A DNA stretch of 8,313 nucleotides from JAVEVH01 sp034005145 (lineage in GTDB: Bacteria > Patescibacteriota > Dojkabacteria > SC72). Below, piece by piece: positions 1 through 6,051 of this stretch; the first letter of the stretch is position 1; every line of letters starts with the position of its first letter. Location: contig JAVEVH010000031.1 in the NCBI GenBank assembly GCA_034005145.1, positions 1-8,313 on the forward strand. Reading direction: 5' to 3'. Below the pieces are notes generated by a model that had not been told where the DNA came from, did no database searches, and saw only the letters and a list, made by a program, of their open reading frames with translations. Position numbers and translations under genes: made by a program.

Positions 1-977
1 AGAAACTAGAAGGAAGTGGTTTACCTGTATTAGAACAAGTCGTAGAAGGTATTACTGGTTTAGAAATACAGTACCATGCAATGATAAACTTTAATGGATT
101 TGTAGAATTAATAGACGCCGTAGGAGGTGTGTATGTTAATGTAGAGAATAGTTTCACTGATTATATGTATCCTTTAAGGGATGGGTACCAAACCATATCC
201 TTTAAAGCAGGACCCCAATTAATGGATGGAGATACTGCCTTAAAGTATTCTAGATCAAGACACTCTCAACAAAATGGAGAAGGTTCAGACTATGCTAGAG
301 CTAGAAGACAACAGAAAGTAATAGATGCTCTTAAGGATGCAATATTAAGTTCTGAGACTTTACTAAATCCTACTAAACTAATGGCTATGTTTAGTTCTAT
401 ACAAAATAATGTAAAAGTATCTGAATTCACCCTAGAAGATATACAAGCAGGAGTTGATATATTAAAGGATATAAAAGAAGAAACTACCTCCTCTACATAC
501 TCCTTTGTATTAGATCCCACCATTGGTAATTACTCATTAATAGGAACAGATGTTGTTAAGAATGCTGGGTATGCAATAGCTCCTAAGGAAGGTTTAGGAC
601 AATATACTAAAATCAAGGAGTTCGTACAGCTTTCCTTAAATAACCCTCCCCTCTACTCTGAGAATCCTTCAATATATATTTACAATACAGGTTTAGGATA
701 TCAGGAAACATATACTAAAACTAATGAATTAAGAGAACATTTTAAATATCTTAATATTAGATTCATGGGTACTAAGTACAGTGATAAAGAGGGAGTATAC
801 ATATATTCCAACAAGGAAGGAGAATACTCTTCCTCAGTAAATACATTAGCTTCATATTTGAAGATTGAGAATATATCTAAACCGGAATATATAACTACAA
901 GATTAAATAATGAAGATATCTCTTTACTCTTTGGTAAAGCGGTAGTAGTACAACCAACAGAGGAAAGTACACAGTAA
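1..977 (+). CDS. LCP (LytR-CpsA-Psr) family protein, C-terminal part (5' truncated by window)
   Basis: LCP enzymes sit outside the cell on an N-terminal membrane anchor and transfer undecaprenyl-linked glycopolymers to peptidoglycan or other acceptors. The frame is open from base 3, and the text before the first ATG at 81 is already LCP-like, running into INFNGFVELIDAVGGV, so that ATG is internal and the true start lies upstream. The hallmark arginine motifs are visible: ALKYSRSRH (bases 240-266) followed by SDYARARRQQKV (about 285-320), the usual phosphate-binding arginines. About residues 210-290 of the visible part (IYIYNTGLGYQETYT onward) look like a LytR_C domain, a common C-terminal partner of LCP. 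The stop is TAA at 975-977. The polymer it handles cannot be told from sequence. holA follows after 2 nt, so the two are probably co-transcribed. Family call is firm; substrate is unknown. Confidence 0.9.
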   Translation, partial: KLEGSGLPVLEQVVEGITGLEIQYHAMINFNGFVELIDAVGGVYVNVENSFTDYMYPLRDGYQTISFKAGPQLMDGDTALKYSRSRHSQQNGEGSDYARARRQQKVIDALKDAILSSETLLNPTKLMAMFSSIQNNVKVSEFTLEDIQAGVDILKDIKEETTSSTYSFVLDPTIGNYSLIGTDVVKNAGYAIAPKEGLGQYTKIKEFVQLSLNNPPLYSENPSIYIYNTGLGYQETYTKTNELREHFKYLNIRFMGTKYSDKEGVYIYSNKEGEYSSSVNTLASYLKIENISKPEYITTRLNNEDISLLFGKAVVVQPTEESTQ

Positions 978-979
978 AT

Positions 980-1906
980 ATGTACAAACTATACATAGGA
1001 AATGAAACACATATATCATTTAACCATGCTAAAGCACAGGTTAAACAGCTATTAATAGAAAGTGATATCTCATATATCTCTCTTGATGCAGAAAAGAAAG
1101 ATAGTGGGGAAATAATTGAAATACTCTCCTCTAACTCACTCTTTTCAGATAGAAGAGTACTTTTTTTAAAAAGATTTTACAGAAATAAAGACAGAGATAA
1201 GCTAATTCCCTTCTTACTTGAGTATTTAGAAAAAAACGATAGAGATGAATTGGTAATATGGGAAGACCAAAAGGTTAGCTCAGCTACAAAGTATGTTAAA
1301 TACTTCAAAGCCAAAAATCTCTTAGAAGAACATAATGCATTAAATAAGATTGGTTTTAAAAAGTATGTAAAAGATAAATGTATAGAGAATAATATCTCTC
1401 TGGATTCTAATCTAATAGAAATGCTCTCTCAACATTCCAACTATGATACCCAGAGAGTAGAAAACAATATTAAGAAATTAAGACTCCTAGAGAAAGAACA
1501 AATAAGTAAGGAAGATATATTAGATATTGTAGAAAACACAATAGAAAATGATATATGGAAACTTCTAGATGAGATGAATAATAGAGATGGAAAAGCTCTA
1601 GATACACTAGAAAATCTCTTTAAACAGAAAATAGACCCTCTTTACATAATACCCATGGTAGCTAGAAATCTAAGATTAATTACCTTAACTAAGCATCTAC
1701 TTTCTAACAACGCCTCATACTCAGATATAGCTTCTGCAGCAAAGATACCACCATTCACGGTAAAGCCCCTAATAGATACAGCACAAAGATATGAATGGGA
1801 AAAGATTAAGAGTAAGTATGAGAAACTAAGTAATCTAGACTATGAAATTAAGGTAGGAAGAATTGAGCCAAAATTAGGCTTAACTCTCTTTTGTACCATT
1901 ATGTAA
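980..1906 (+). CDS. holA: DNA polymerase III subunit delta
   Basis: Delta is the clamp-loader subunit that opens the beta sliding clamp. At 308 residues it is somewhat shorter than the E. coli protein (about 340). The N-terminal part has the HolA pattern of an alpha/beta domain without a Walker A: YKLYIGNE at the start, then LFSDRRVLFLKRF (residues 54-66, the clamp-contact region in the family) and ELVIWED (90-96). The middle and C-terminal helical parts also fit: ENDIWKLLDEMN (189-200), DPLYIIPMVARNLRLI (219-234), PPFTVKPLIDTAQRYEWEKI (257-276) and LDYEIKVGRIEPKLGL (286-301), the standard collar-domain ending. The ATG at 980 lies 2 nt after the LCP stop. A GAGGAAAG stretch at 960-967 is too distant to be a good ribosome site. 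Primary sequence of delta is poorly conserved, but these motifs together make the call strong. Confidence 0.9.
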   Translation: MYKLYIGNETHISFNHAKAQVKQLLIESDISYISLDAEKKDSGEIIEILSSNSLFSDRRVLFLKRFYRNKDRDKLIPFLLEYLEKNDRDELVIWEDQKVSSATKYVKYFKAKNLLEEHNALNKIGFKKYVKDKCIENNISLDSNLIEMLSQHSNYDTQRVENNIKKLRLLEKEQISKEDILDIVENTIENDIWKLLDEMNNRDGKALDTLENLFKQKIDPLYIIPMVARNLRLITLTKHLLSNNASYSDIASAAKIPPFTVKPLIDTAQRYEWEKIKSKYEKLSNLDYEIKVGRIEPKLGLTLFCTIM

Positions 1907-1915
1907 ATACTCTTG

Positions 1916-1943
1916 TTGACATTTGTAGTCATATTCTCATAAA
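1916..1943 (+). promoter_or_regulatory. Sigma-70-type promoter upstream of the DUF11 surface protein gene
   Basis: There is a perfect TTGACA -35 box at 1916-1921 and a 4/6 -10 box CATAAA at 1938-1943 with a 16-base spacer. Transcription would start near 1950 and give a leader of about 40 nt before the ATG at 1992. The short inverted repeat TGAC/GTCA (1917-1920 and 1928-1931) overlaps the -35 box and could be chance. No hairpin or riboswitch-like structure is apparent in the leader. The -35 box is convincing; the -10 assignment is less so. Confidence 0.5.
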
Positions 1944-1991
1944 CTCTATATAGCAGAAACAATCTTTTAACATCGACAAACCTGCCGTTAA

Positions 1992-3752
1992 ATGGATAGA
2001 CAGAATAGAAATACAAAGAAAGCTACCAAAGCCTTAATCGCTATTGGAGTAATCTTAATACTAGCATTAGCAGGTGCAATTATCTACTTCTATACAATTA
2101 AAGATCAAGTTGATAAAGAGGAGTTTGCTAATGTAACCTGTGGATGTTACCTAATAGATCCTGCTGTTGTAAATGATTGCGGTGATCCTAAAAGAGCATT
2201 CCTTTTCAATCTTAATACAGTATCTTCAGATAAAACATGTAATGCTAGCTGTGATATTAATGATGTTGCAGATAATCTTTTAAATAGTAGTACCCCTAAA
2301 GAATCATTCAAAAGCTGTACTGTAAGGAGTATCTCTGATACAAGATGTGAAAATATGATTCTTAAAGATCAAGAGGGAAGAATAATAACTGGGAGAATAC
2401 AACCTACCGATGAAATAAATGTAGAAGCTACCTTTGATAAATCTACATATACTGATTACGCCTTTAAGGTAAATACAGAAACAATAATTCCAGACAATGT
2501 AGAGGGTAATAAAATTACTAAAAAGCTCTCTGATTTCGAAAGTGTAAACTCTGTAGAAATAATAGCTACTGCTAAAGATGCACAAGGAGAACAAATTAAT
2601 TCCATAGTATGTAGAAGAGTTGTTGAATTACAAACAGAAGTGGGAACAACTGTAACAGGAATGACGGCATTAACAGAACAACAGGCTGATGGTAAAACTA
2701 AGATATCAAATATTACAGTTTCTGTAGGACAATTAAGTAGTGAAAATGTAAAAATTAGATTCTCTTTCTCCCCTGCCTTTACAACACTTACTGCATCTGA
2801 CGGGATACTAATTGAAGGCGCAAAGGGAACAATAAGTATGTCTAAATTAGATTTGTATGATACAAACAACTTTACAGCTGATTCCTTTAATGTACTTAAC
2901 TCACATCTTGGGGAATTAACCATAACAGCAGAGATTTTTGTAGATGAAGCTAATATAGGTTCTGCCTCTACAAAGGTAGAATTTAAAGATACAAGTGCAC
3001 CTCCAACAGAACCAACAGATGAAGAACCTACGGACGAAGAGCCAATAACTGAAGAAGATAAGTCTAATTTCTCAGTAACTAAAAGTGTTGCACAATCATG
3101 CGTAGAAAGAACAGAAGGAAATAACTTAGCAGCATATACAATAACTGTTAGAAATAATAGAGATGTAGCTGATAGTATCTCCTACATTAAAGATAAATTA
3201 CCTTTAGGATTTGTATATTCTGCTGAAAGTACCACTATCAATGGTAGTGCAGTAGCTGACTCTACATATGTAACTGTAACAGCAATAGGAGATACTCAAG
3301 AAATAGTATGGCAACCATCTACTCCATGGAGTGTAGCTGCAAATGGTCTTTTAACAATAACATTTGAATCTACTGCTTCAGGCAGTACAATACCTGGTCA
3401 AAATCTAAATGAGGTAATAGTAAATCCTGTTGAAATACCACTAGATCCTGCGACACTAAGAGCAGAAGTAGCAGTAACCGTTGCACAAGATTGTGATAAT
3501 ATAACTGAAGAAGAAGCAACAGAAACACCAAGTACAGGAATATTTGACAGCTTTACAGTAAGAATACTCTTTGGTGTAGCAATACTACTAACTGGTTGGT
3601 TAATATATGTAAGACCTGAAGGAAATACACTCTCAGAAAGCATTCTCAATTCTAAATTGTACGAAGAGATACAGTACAAATCATACAAAGTAACAAACCC
3701 AAGAAAATACTTCGAAGAAAAAACCTTAAGGAAGAAATCTAAAGGGAATTAA
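1992..3752 (+). CDS. Membrane-anchored surface protein with DUF11-like domain and PxTG-like C-terminal signal
   Basis: This 586-residue protein is probably displayed on the cell surface. It has a basic N-terminus (MDRQNRNTKKATK) and a hydrophobic helix at about 13-36 with no obvious cleavage site, then an extracytoplasmic region. Residues 45-120 are cysteine-rich (C50, C52, C63, C83, C87, C109, C119); C207, C370 and C501 bring the total to ten, an even number that would suit disulfides. Residues 120-335 look like beta-rich segments. An acidic Pro/Thr/Glu linker (337-357) leads to a DUF11-type domain (about 360-500) with TITVRNN, IKDKLPLGFVYS and an NEVIVNPV ending, as in bacterial wall beta-sandwich repeats. 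TPSTGIFDS (512-520) resembles a weak LPxTG signal, followed by a second membrane segment (about 521-540) and an unusually long, lysine-rich tail of about 46 residues. It has its own promoter. The 3' end overlaps the convergent downstream gene by 14 nt. Precise function is unknown. Confidence 0.75.
   Translation: MDRQNRNTKKATKALIAIGVILILALAGAIIYFYTIKDQVDKEEFANVTCGCYLIDPAVVNDCGDPKRAFLFNLNTVSSDKTCNASCDINDVADNLLNSSTPKESFKSCTVRSISDTRCENMILKDQEGRIITGRIQPTDEINVEATFDKSTYTDYAFKVNTETIIPDNVEGNKITKKLSDFESVNSVEIIATAKDAQGEQINSIVCRRVVELQTEVGTTVTGMTALTEQQADGKTKISNITVSVGQLSSENVKIRFSFSPAFTTLTASDGILIEGAKGTISMSKLDLYDTNNFTADSFNVLNSHLGELTITAEIFVDEANIGSASTKVEFKDTSAPPTEPTDEEPTDEEPITEEDKSNFSVTKSVAQSCVERTEGNNLAAYTITVRNNRDVADSISYIKDKLPLGFVYSAESTTINGSAVADSTYVTVTAIGDTQEIVWQPSTPWSVAANGLLTITFESTASGSTIPGQNLNEVIVNPVEIPLDPATLRAEVAVTVAQDCDNITEEEATETPSTGIFDSFTVRILFGVAILLTGWLIYVRPEGNTLSESILNSKLYEEIQYKSYKVTNPRKYFEEKTLRKKSKGN
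3012..3059 (+). repeat. Short imperfect tandem repeat coding for an acidic PTDEE linker
   Basis: Within the surface protein gene, about three degenerate 15-base units encode PTDEE, PTDEE and PITEED. They form an acidic, proline-spaced linker between the beta-rich N-terminal region and the DUF11-like domain. The codons differ between units (aca gat gaa gaa versus acg gac gaa gag), so the repeat is preserved at protein level and is not a fresh DNA slippage product. Such linkers usually act as flexible spacers in wall proteins. Confidence 0.6.
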
Positions 3753-4134
3753 TTGAAAACTGTAAAGGTAAACCCTCTTTACCGTAACTCATACCATCAG
3801 AGATAATAGAAAAGTAGTACAACTTTGAAGAAACCAAACTTTTAACTTCTACAATATGATCCTTACTCTCTACATCATTTACGAGGTCTACACCAACCAT
3901 ATTTAAATCTTTCATCTCACTACCATACAGAATATACCCTGAACATTTCTCTTTACTCAACCAAGATATATAAACGGTATTCTCATCCTTCCCCTCCTCT
4001 ATCTTCACATTGTAAGGAGTACAACCAGATACATACAGTAGGTTTTCTGAGCCAAAAACTTTAAAAACAAAAAACGTCCCTAATACAAGGATAACAGCAA
4101 ATACACCTGTGAATATATACAACTTCTTTCTCAT
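3739..4134 (-). CDS. Small membrane-anchored protein with one FnIII/purple acid phosphatase-N-like domain
   Basis: This 131-residue protein has an N-terminal MRKK, a hydrophobic helix at about 5-27, and a single outside domain of about 100 residues. The domain reads like a fibronectin type III fold of the purple acid phosphatase N-terminal type: YNVKI, a TVYISWLSKEKCSGYILYG core (53-71), DHIVEVKSL (92-100), and KLYYFSIISDG (104-114), where a tyrosine-rich F strand is expected. No catalytic domain follows, so it is a binding or scaffold module at most. Two cysteines, C38 in GCTP and C64, could form a disulfide. It begins one base after the stop of the gene upstream (TAATATG on the minus strand), so the two form an operon. 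It ends with TAG inside the 3' end of the convergent surface protein gene. No Shine-Dalgarno is seen. Fold call is moderately sure; function is unknown. Confidence 0.72.
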   Translation of the reverse strand: MRKKLYIFTGVFAVILVLGTFFVFKVFGSENLLYVSGCTPYNVKIEEGKDENTVYISWLSKEKCSGYILYGSEMKDLNMVGVDLVNDVESKDHIVEVKSLVSSKLYYFSIISDGMSYGKEGLPLQFSINSL

Positions 4135-4135
4135 A

Positions 4136-4525
4136 TTACTCTACTACAATATATTCAATATATTCAGAACTACTACCCGTACTACTTACAGTAAGAATTA
4201 CTCTGTGAATCCCAATATCTGCTTTCTTAGGAGTACCATATATATATCTGTTCTCCCCAACACTTAACCACTCTGCCCCCGATATCGTAATTTCTACTTC
4301 ATCTTGTTCACACCCAACAATCCTTGGAGAGAAGTAGTATACTTCTCCTACTTTCACTACATTAGGTATCATATTAGTAACAGAAGGAGTACATACCTCT
4401 TGCTTTTCACTTACTCCCTTTACATCCTCTTCCTTTTTATTTAGTAAATATATTGAAGAAACAATAGTAATAACTGGAATTAGAATAGCAAAAGTAATAA
4501 GTAATACTTTTTTAGTATTTATCAT
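4136..4525 (-). CDS. Small membrane-anchored protein with one Ig-like (He_PIG-type) domain
   Basis: This is the first gene of the minus-strand pair, 129 residues long. It has a short basic start (MINTKK), a hydrophobic helix at about 6-28, a charged stalk (29-44), then one beta-sandwich-like domain. The sequence VGEVYYFSPRI, then AEWLSVGENRYIYGTPKKAD (84-103) and IGIHRVILTVSSTG (104-117), matches the cadherin-like 'putative Ig' (He_PIG) pattern: WLS, then GTP, then a G-x-H/Y-V-x-L-T-V strand. C45 (in VCTP) and C72 may pair. The ATG at 4525 follows a candidate promoter that would leave almost no leader. It is translationally close-coupled to the FnIII-like gene. The presumed role is surface adhesion or scaffolding, but nothing in the sequence identifies a ligand. 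Confidence 0.72.
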   Translation of the reverse strand: MINTKKVLLITFAILIPVITIVSSIYLLNKKEEDVKGVSEKQEVCTPSVTNMIPNVVKVGEVYYFSPRIVGCEQDEVEITISGAEWLSVGENRYIYGTPKKADIGIHRVILTVSSTGSSSEYIEYIVVE

Positions 4526-4534
4526 ATATTATCT

Positions 4535-4563
4535 AGTGTATCAGTTAAATTTCTTGTTTACAA
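4535..4563 (-). promoter_or_regulatory. Candidate promoter for the minus-strand surface protein pair
   Basis: Read on the minus strand, TTGTAA (4563-4558) and TACACT (4540-4535) are separated by 17 bases, each matching consensus at 4 of 6 positions. The predicted start site is near 4528, only a few bases before the ATG at 4525, implying a nearly leaderless message. The -35 region overlaps that of the divergent rpsT promoter. This is weak on sequence alone. Confidence 0.35.
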
Positions 4564-4585
4564 ACCTAATACTAATGTATATAAT
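4557..4585 (+). promoter_or_regulatory. Strong sigma-70-type promoter for rpsT
   Basis: TTTACA at 4557-4562 (5/6) and a perfect TATAAT at 4580-4585 are separated by the ideal 17 bases. Transcription should begin near 4592, leaving about 35 nt before the rpsT ATG at 4627. This is the best promoter in the window, as expected for a ribosomal protein gene. A TTGT-tt-ACAA inverted repeat (4554-4563) covers the -35 box and is shared with the divergent promoter. Confidence 0.7.
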
Positions 4586-4626
4586 ACATCGCAGTATTGA
4601 TTCATTTTAATAATATTTTCGTAAAG

Positions 4627-4923
4627 ATGCCAAATCTAAAAACATCAATAAAAGATCTTAGAAGTACTAAGAGAAAAACAGTCTACAATGACAGGTTAAG
4701 AAAGAGGGTTAAGAAATCTACTAAGAAATTCCAAGAGTATGTAAGTACCGAGGATAAAGCTAAAGCAGAGAAATCCCTAAAACAGGTTTACAAAGTTCTT
4801 GACAAAGCAACTAAGAAACATGTTATAAAGAAAGGGAAAGCAAGTAGAAAAAAGTCTAGACTTGCAATTCAACTTAACAAACTGTCCATAAATAATGTCA
4901 AAACTACTAAAAAGAGCACTTAA
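4627..4923 (+). CDS. rpsT: 30S ribosomal protein S20
   Basis: S20 binds 16S rRNA early in small-subunit assembly. The 98-residue product is highly basic and starts MPNLKTSIKDLR, matching the usual MPNIKSAIKR start. It shows the S20 three-helix pattern and the conserved ending HVIKKGKASRKKSRLAIQLN. The start was set at ATG 4627; an in-frame TTG at 4597 would add ten residues (MIHFNNIFVK) not seen in the family. There is a strong promoter just upstream and no Shine-Dalgarno sequence. In E. coli, S20 represses its own translation; nothing here shows whether that applies. The last 29 nt overlap the next gene, so the membrane protein downstream is in the same transcript. Confidence 0.93.
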   Translation: MPNLKTSIKDLRSTKRKTVYNDRLRKRVKKSTKKFQEYVSTEDKAKAEKSLKQVYKVLDKATKKHVIKKGKASRKKSRLAIQLNKLSINNVKTTKKST

Positions 4924-5443
4924 GAATTCTCTAATGCCAGCAATCTTAATGATAGCTGGAAAAGCATTAGGTATTTTTGTAATCAGTGCTATCTACGGTT
5001 TCTCCTTAGAGATAGGAAATGATATTAACGGTATCTTTTCTACTCAAATATACTTTCAAGAAGGAGAAGTAACATACTTTGTTAATTCCATTTCTGACTT
5101 ACTAATGTTACTTGCTCTAGCAGTACCAACAATATATCTCATTGTTAAAACAGTAATATTTCAATCTACAATGGATAATCCTAAAACCATTGTAAAGGTT
5201 GCTAAATTCAATATGCTTAATTGGATAACTAAGGATGATACAACATTTCTAAAAATCTTCATTTGGTGTGCATTCCTTTGGTTAGCATCTGCGATTGTAA
5301 TTAAAAATTCTTTTGAGGGAGATACATATACTTGGATAGCAATAGTAGGAAGTGTAATTTCATTCTTTAGTGCATTCGGAGCATTAAAAGCATTTGAAGT
5401 TGAAACAAATAAAGTATATCCTAGTAGTAGTAAATATTACTAA
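4895..5443 (+). CDS. Four-pass integral membrane protein of unknown function
   Basis: I do not recognise this 182-residue protein. It has a basic N-terminus (MSKLLKRALKNS) and four likely membrane helices at about 13-36, 66-89, 118-136 and 144-166. The loop between helices 1 and 2 is acidic and should be outside, and the lysine-rich loop at 90-117 inside, so both termini are predicted in the cytoplasm. The C-terminal tail ends VYPSSSKYY. No catalytic motif is evident and there is a single cysteine (C125). Its ATG lies inside the rpsT reading frame (29-nt overlap), and the exported protein gene begins 2 nt after its stop, so the three are one operon. It may act with its exported neighbour at the membrane, but that is inference from linkage only. 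Gene reality is well supported by length, hydrophobic pattern and tight packing. Confidence 0.75.
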   Translation: MSKLLKRALKNSLMPAILMIAGKALGIFVISAIYGFSLEIGNDINGIFSTQIYFQEGEVTYFVNSISDLLMLLALAVPTIYLIVKTVIFQSTMDNPKTIVKVAKFNMLNWITKDDTTFLKIFIWCAFLWLASAIVIKNSFEGDTYTWIAIVGSVISFFSAFGALKAFEVETNKVYPSSSKYY

Positions 5444-5445
5444 GT

Positions 5446-6000
5446 ATGAAAAATCAAAAGTTTAAAAAATTTGCAACTCTAGTCTTAGAACCAGTAGCAT
5501 TTGGTTTACTAGCACTACTCTTCATAATACCTTCAATTACTGTAATAAACTTAGAACCCATTACAAAAGCTCTTAAGCAAATAGATGTATTAGGAGTAAG
5601 TAATAAATCAGAGATTTCCATTAATGTAATAGGTGGTACTCACCAAATATTTAATAAAGAGAAGGTAGAGGAAGTAGATGGAGTATATACATATACAACA
5701 GTATTAACACGAAGAGAAGCAGATAGGTACTCTAAACCGATTTTAGAGGTAGTAAATAGTAAACAGGAAGAGGTAGTCTTAGAAATATATGGCAATACAG
5801 TACTACCAACAGGTTCTGATATAACAATGATAATAGAAGATCAGGTATATAGATTACAAAGTCCAAATGGAGATATAAGTAGTCAAAAGATTAGCTTAGT
5901 ACCTAATAAAAAGTATGTAATATTTCTCGCAATAGAGAGCTTCTCAAATGTACAATTTGAAGAAGATTTTACATTAAAAATAAAAGAAGTAGAGTTTTAA
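5446..6000 (+). CDS. Exported single-pass protein with a beta-rich domain, unknown function
   Basis: This 184-residue protein is not recognised. A basic start (MKNQKFKKF) and a hydrophobic segment at about 10-35 indicate a membrane anchor or an uncleaved signal. The remainder (about 36-184) should be outside. Residues 98-184 alternate in a beta-strand pattern: PILEVVNSKQEEVVLEIYG, DITMIIEDQVYRLQ, QKISLVPNKKYVIFLAIES and FTLKIKEVEF, similar in style to small beta-sandwich surface proteins. It has no cysteines, unlike the three other surface proteins in the window. It is the last gene of the rpsT operon; a perfect 10-bp hairpin spans its TAA stop and probably ends the transcript. Confidence 0.72.
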   Translation: MKNQKFKKFATLVLEPVAFGLLALLFIIPSITVINLEPITKALKQIDVLGVSNKSEISINVIGGTHQIFNKEKVEEVDGVYTYTTVLTRREADRYSKPILEVVNSKQEEVVLEIYGNTVLPTGSDITMIIEDQVYRLQSPNGDISSQKISLVPNKKYVIFLAIESFSNVQFEEDFTLKIKEVEF

Positions 6001-6011
6001 TACTTCTTTTT
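5982..6011 (+). terminator. Hairpin terminator candidate at the end of the rpsT operon
   Basis: AAAAGAAGTA (5982-5991) and TACTTCTTTT (6001-6010) are perfect complements, giving a 10-bp stem with a 9-base loop that contains the stop codon, with a T run at 6007-6011. The stem is AT-rich and the T run is part of the stem, so it is weaker than a classical intrinsic terminator. Its position between the operon end and the lepA promoter supports the role. Confidence 0.5.
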
Positions 6012-6028
6012 ACTCTTCTTAGCCAAAA

Positions 6029-6039
6029 TATAATATAAT
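6029..6039 (+). promoter_or_regulatory. Overlapping -10 boxes of the lepA promoter
   Basis: Two TATAAT boxes overlap by one base (6029-6034 and 6034-6039). The start site would fall about 6041-6046, leaving only about 6-11 nt before the lepA ATG at 6052. The -35 region is poor (the best piece is TTTACT at 6008-6013). The perfect -10 boxes are clear, but in AT-rich sequence they could arise by chance. Confidence 0.45.
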
Positions 6040-6051
6040 AACCCGTATTCT

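Noticed and set aside
81..977. Starting the LCP gene at the ATG at 81
   Set aside because: The frame is open from base 3 and the upstream residues fit the LCP domain, so this ATG is internal to a gene cut by the window.
1917..1931. TGAC/GTCA inverted repeat over the -35 box as an operator
   Set aside because: Four-base arms in AT-rich DNA are common by chance and no regulator gene is nearby.
2456..2923. Long minus-strand open frame (155 codons) inside the surface protein gene
   Set aside because: It is antisense to a well-supported gene, has no family resemblance and no promoter, and is explained by codon bias.
3767..3783. Small inverted repeat GGTAAA/TTTACC just after the surface protein stop
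   Set aside because: The stem is six base pairs, there is no T run after it on the plus strand, and it lies inside the convergent coding sequence, so a terminator is not supported.
4597..4626. A TTG start for rpsT ten codons upstream
   Set aside because: The extra residues do not resemble S20, and MPNLKTSIK at 4627 matches the family start; the TTG would also sit almost on the predicted transcription start.
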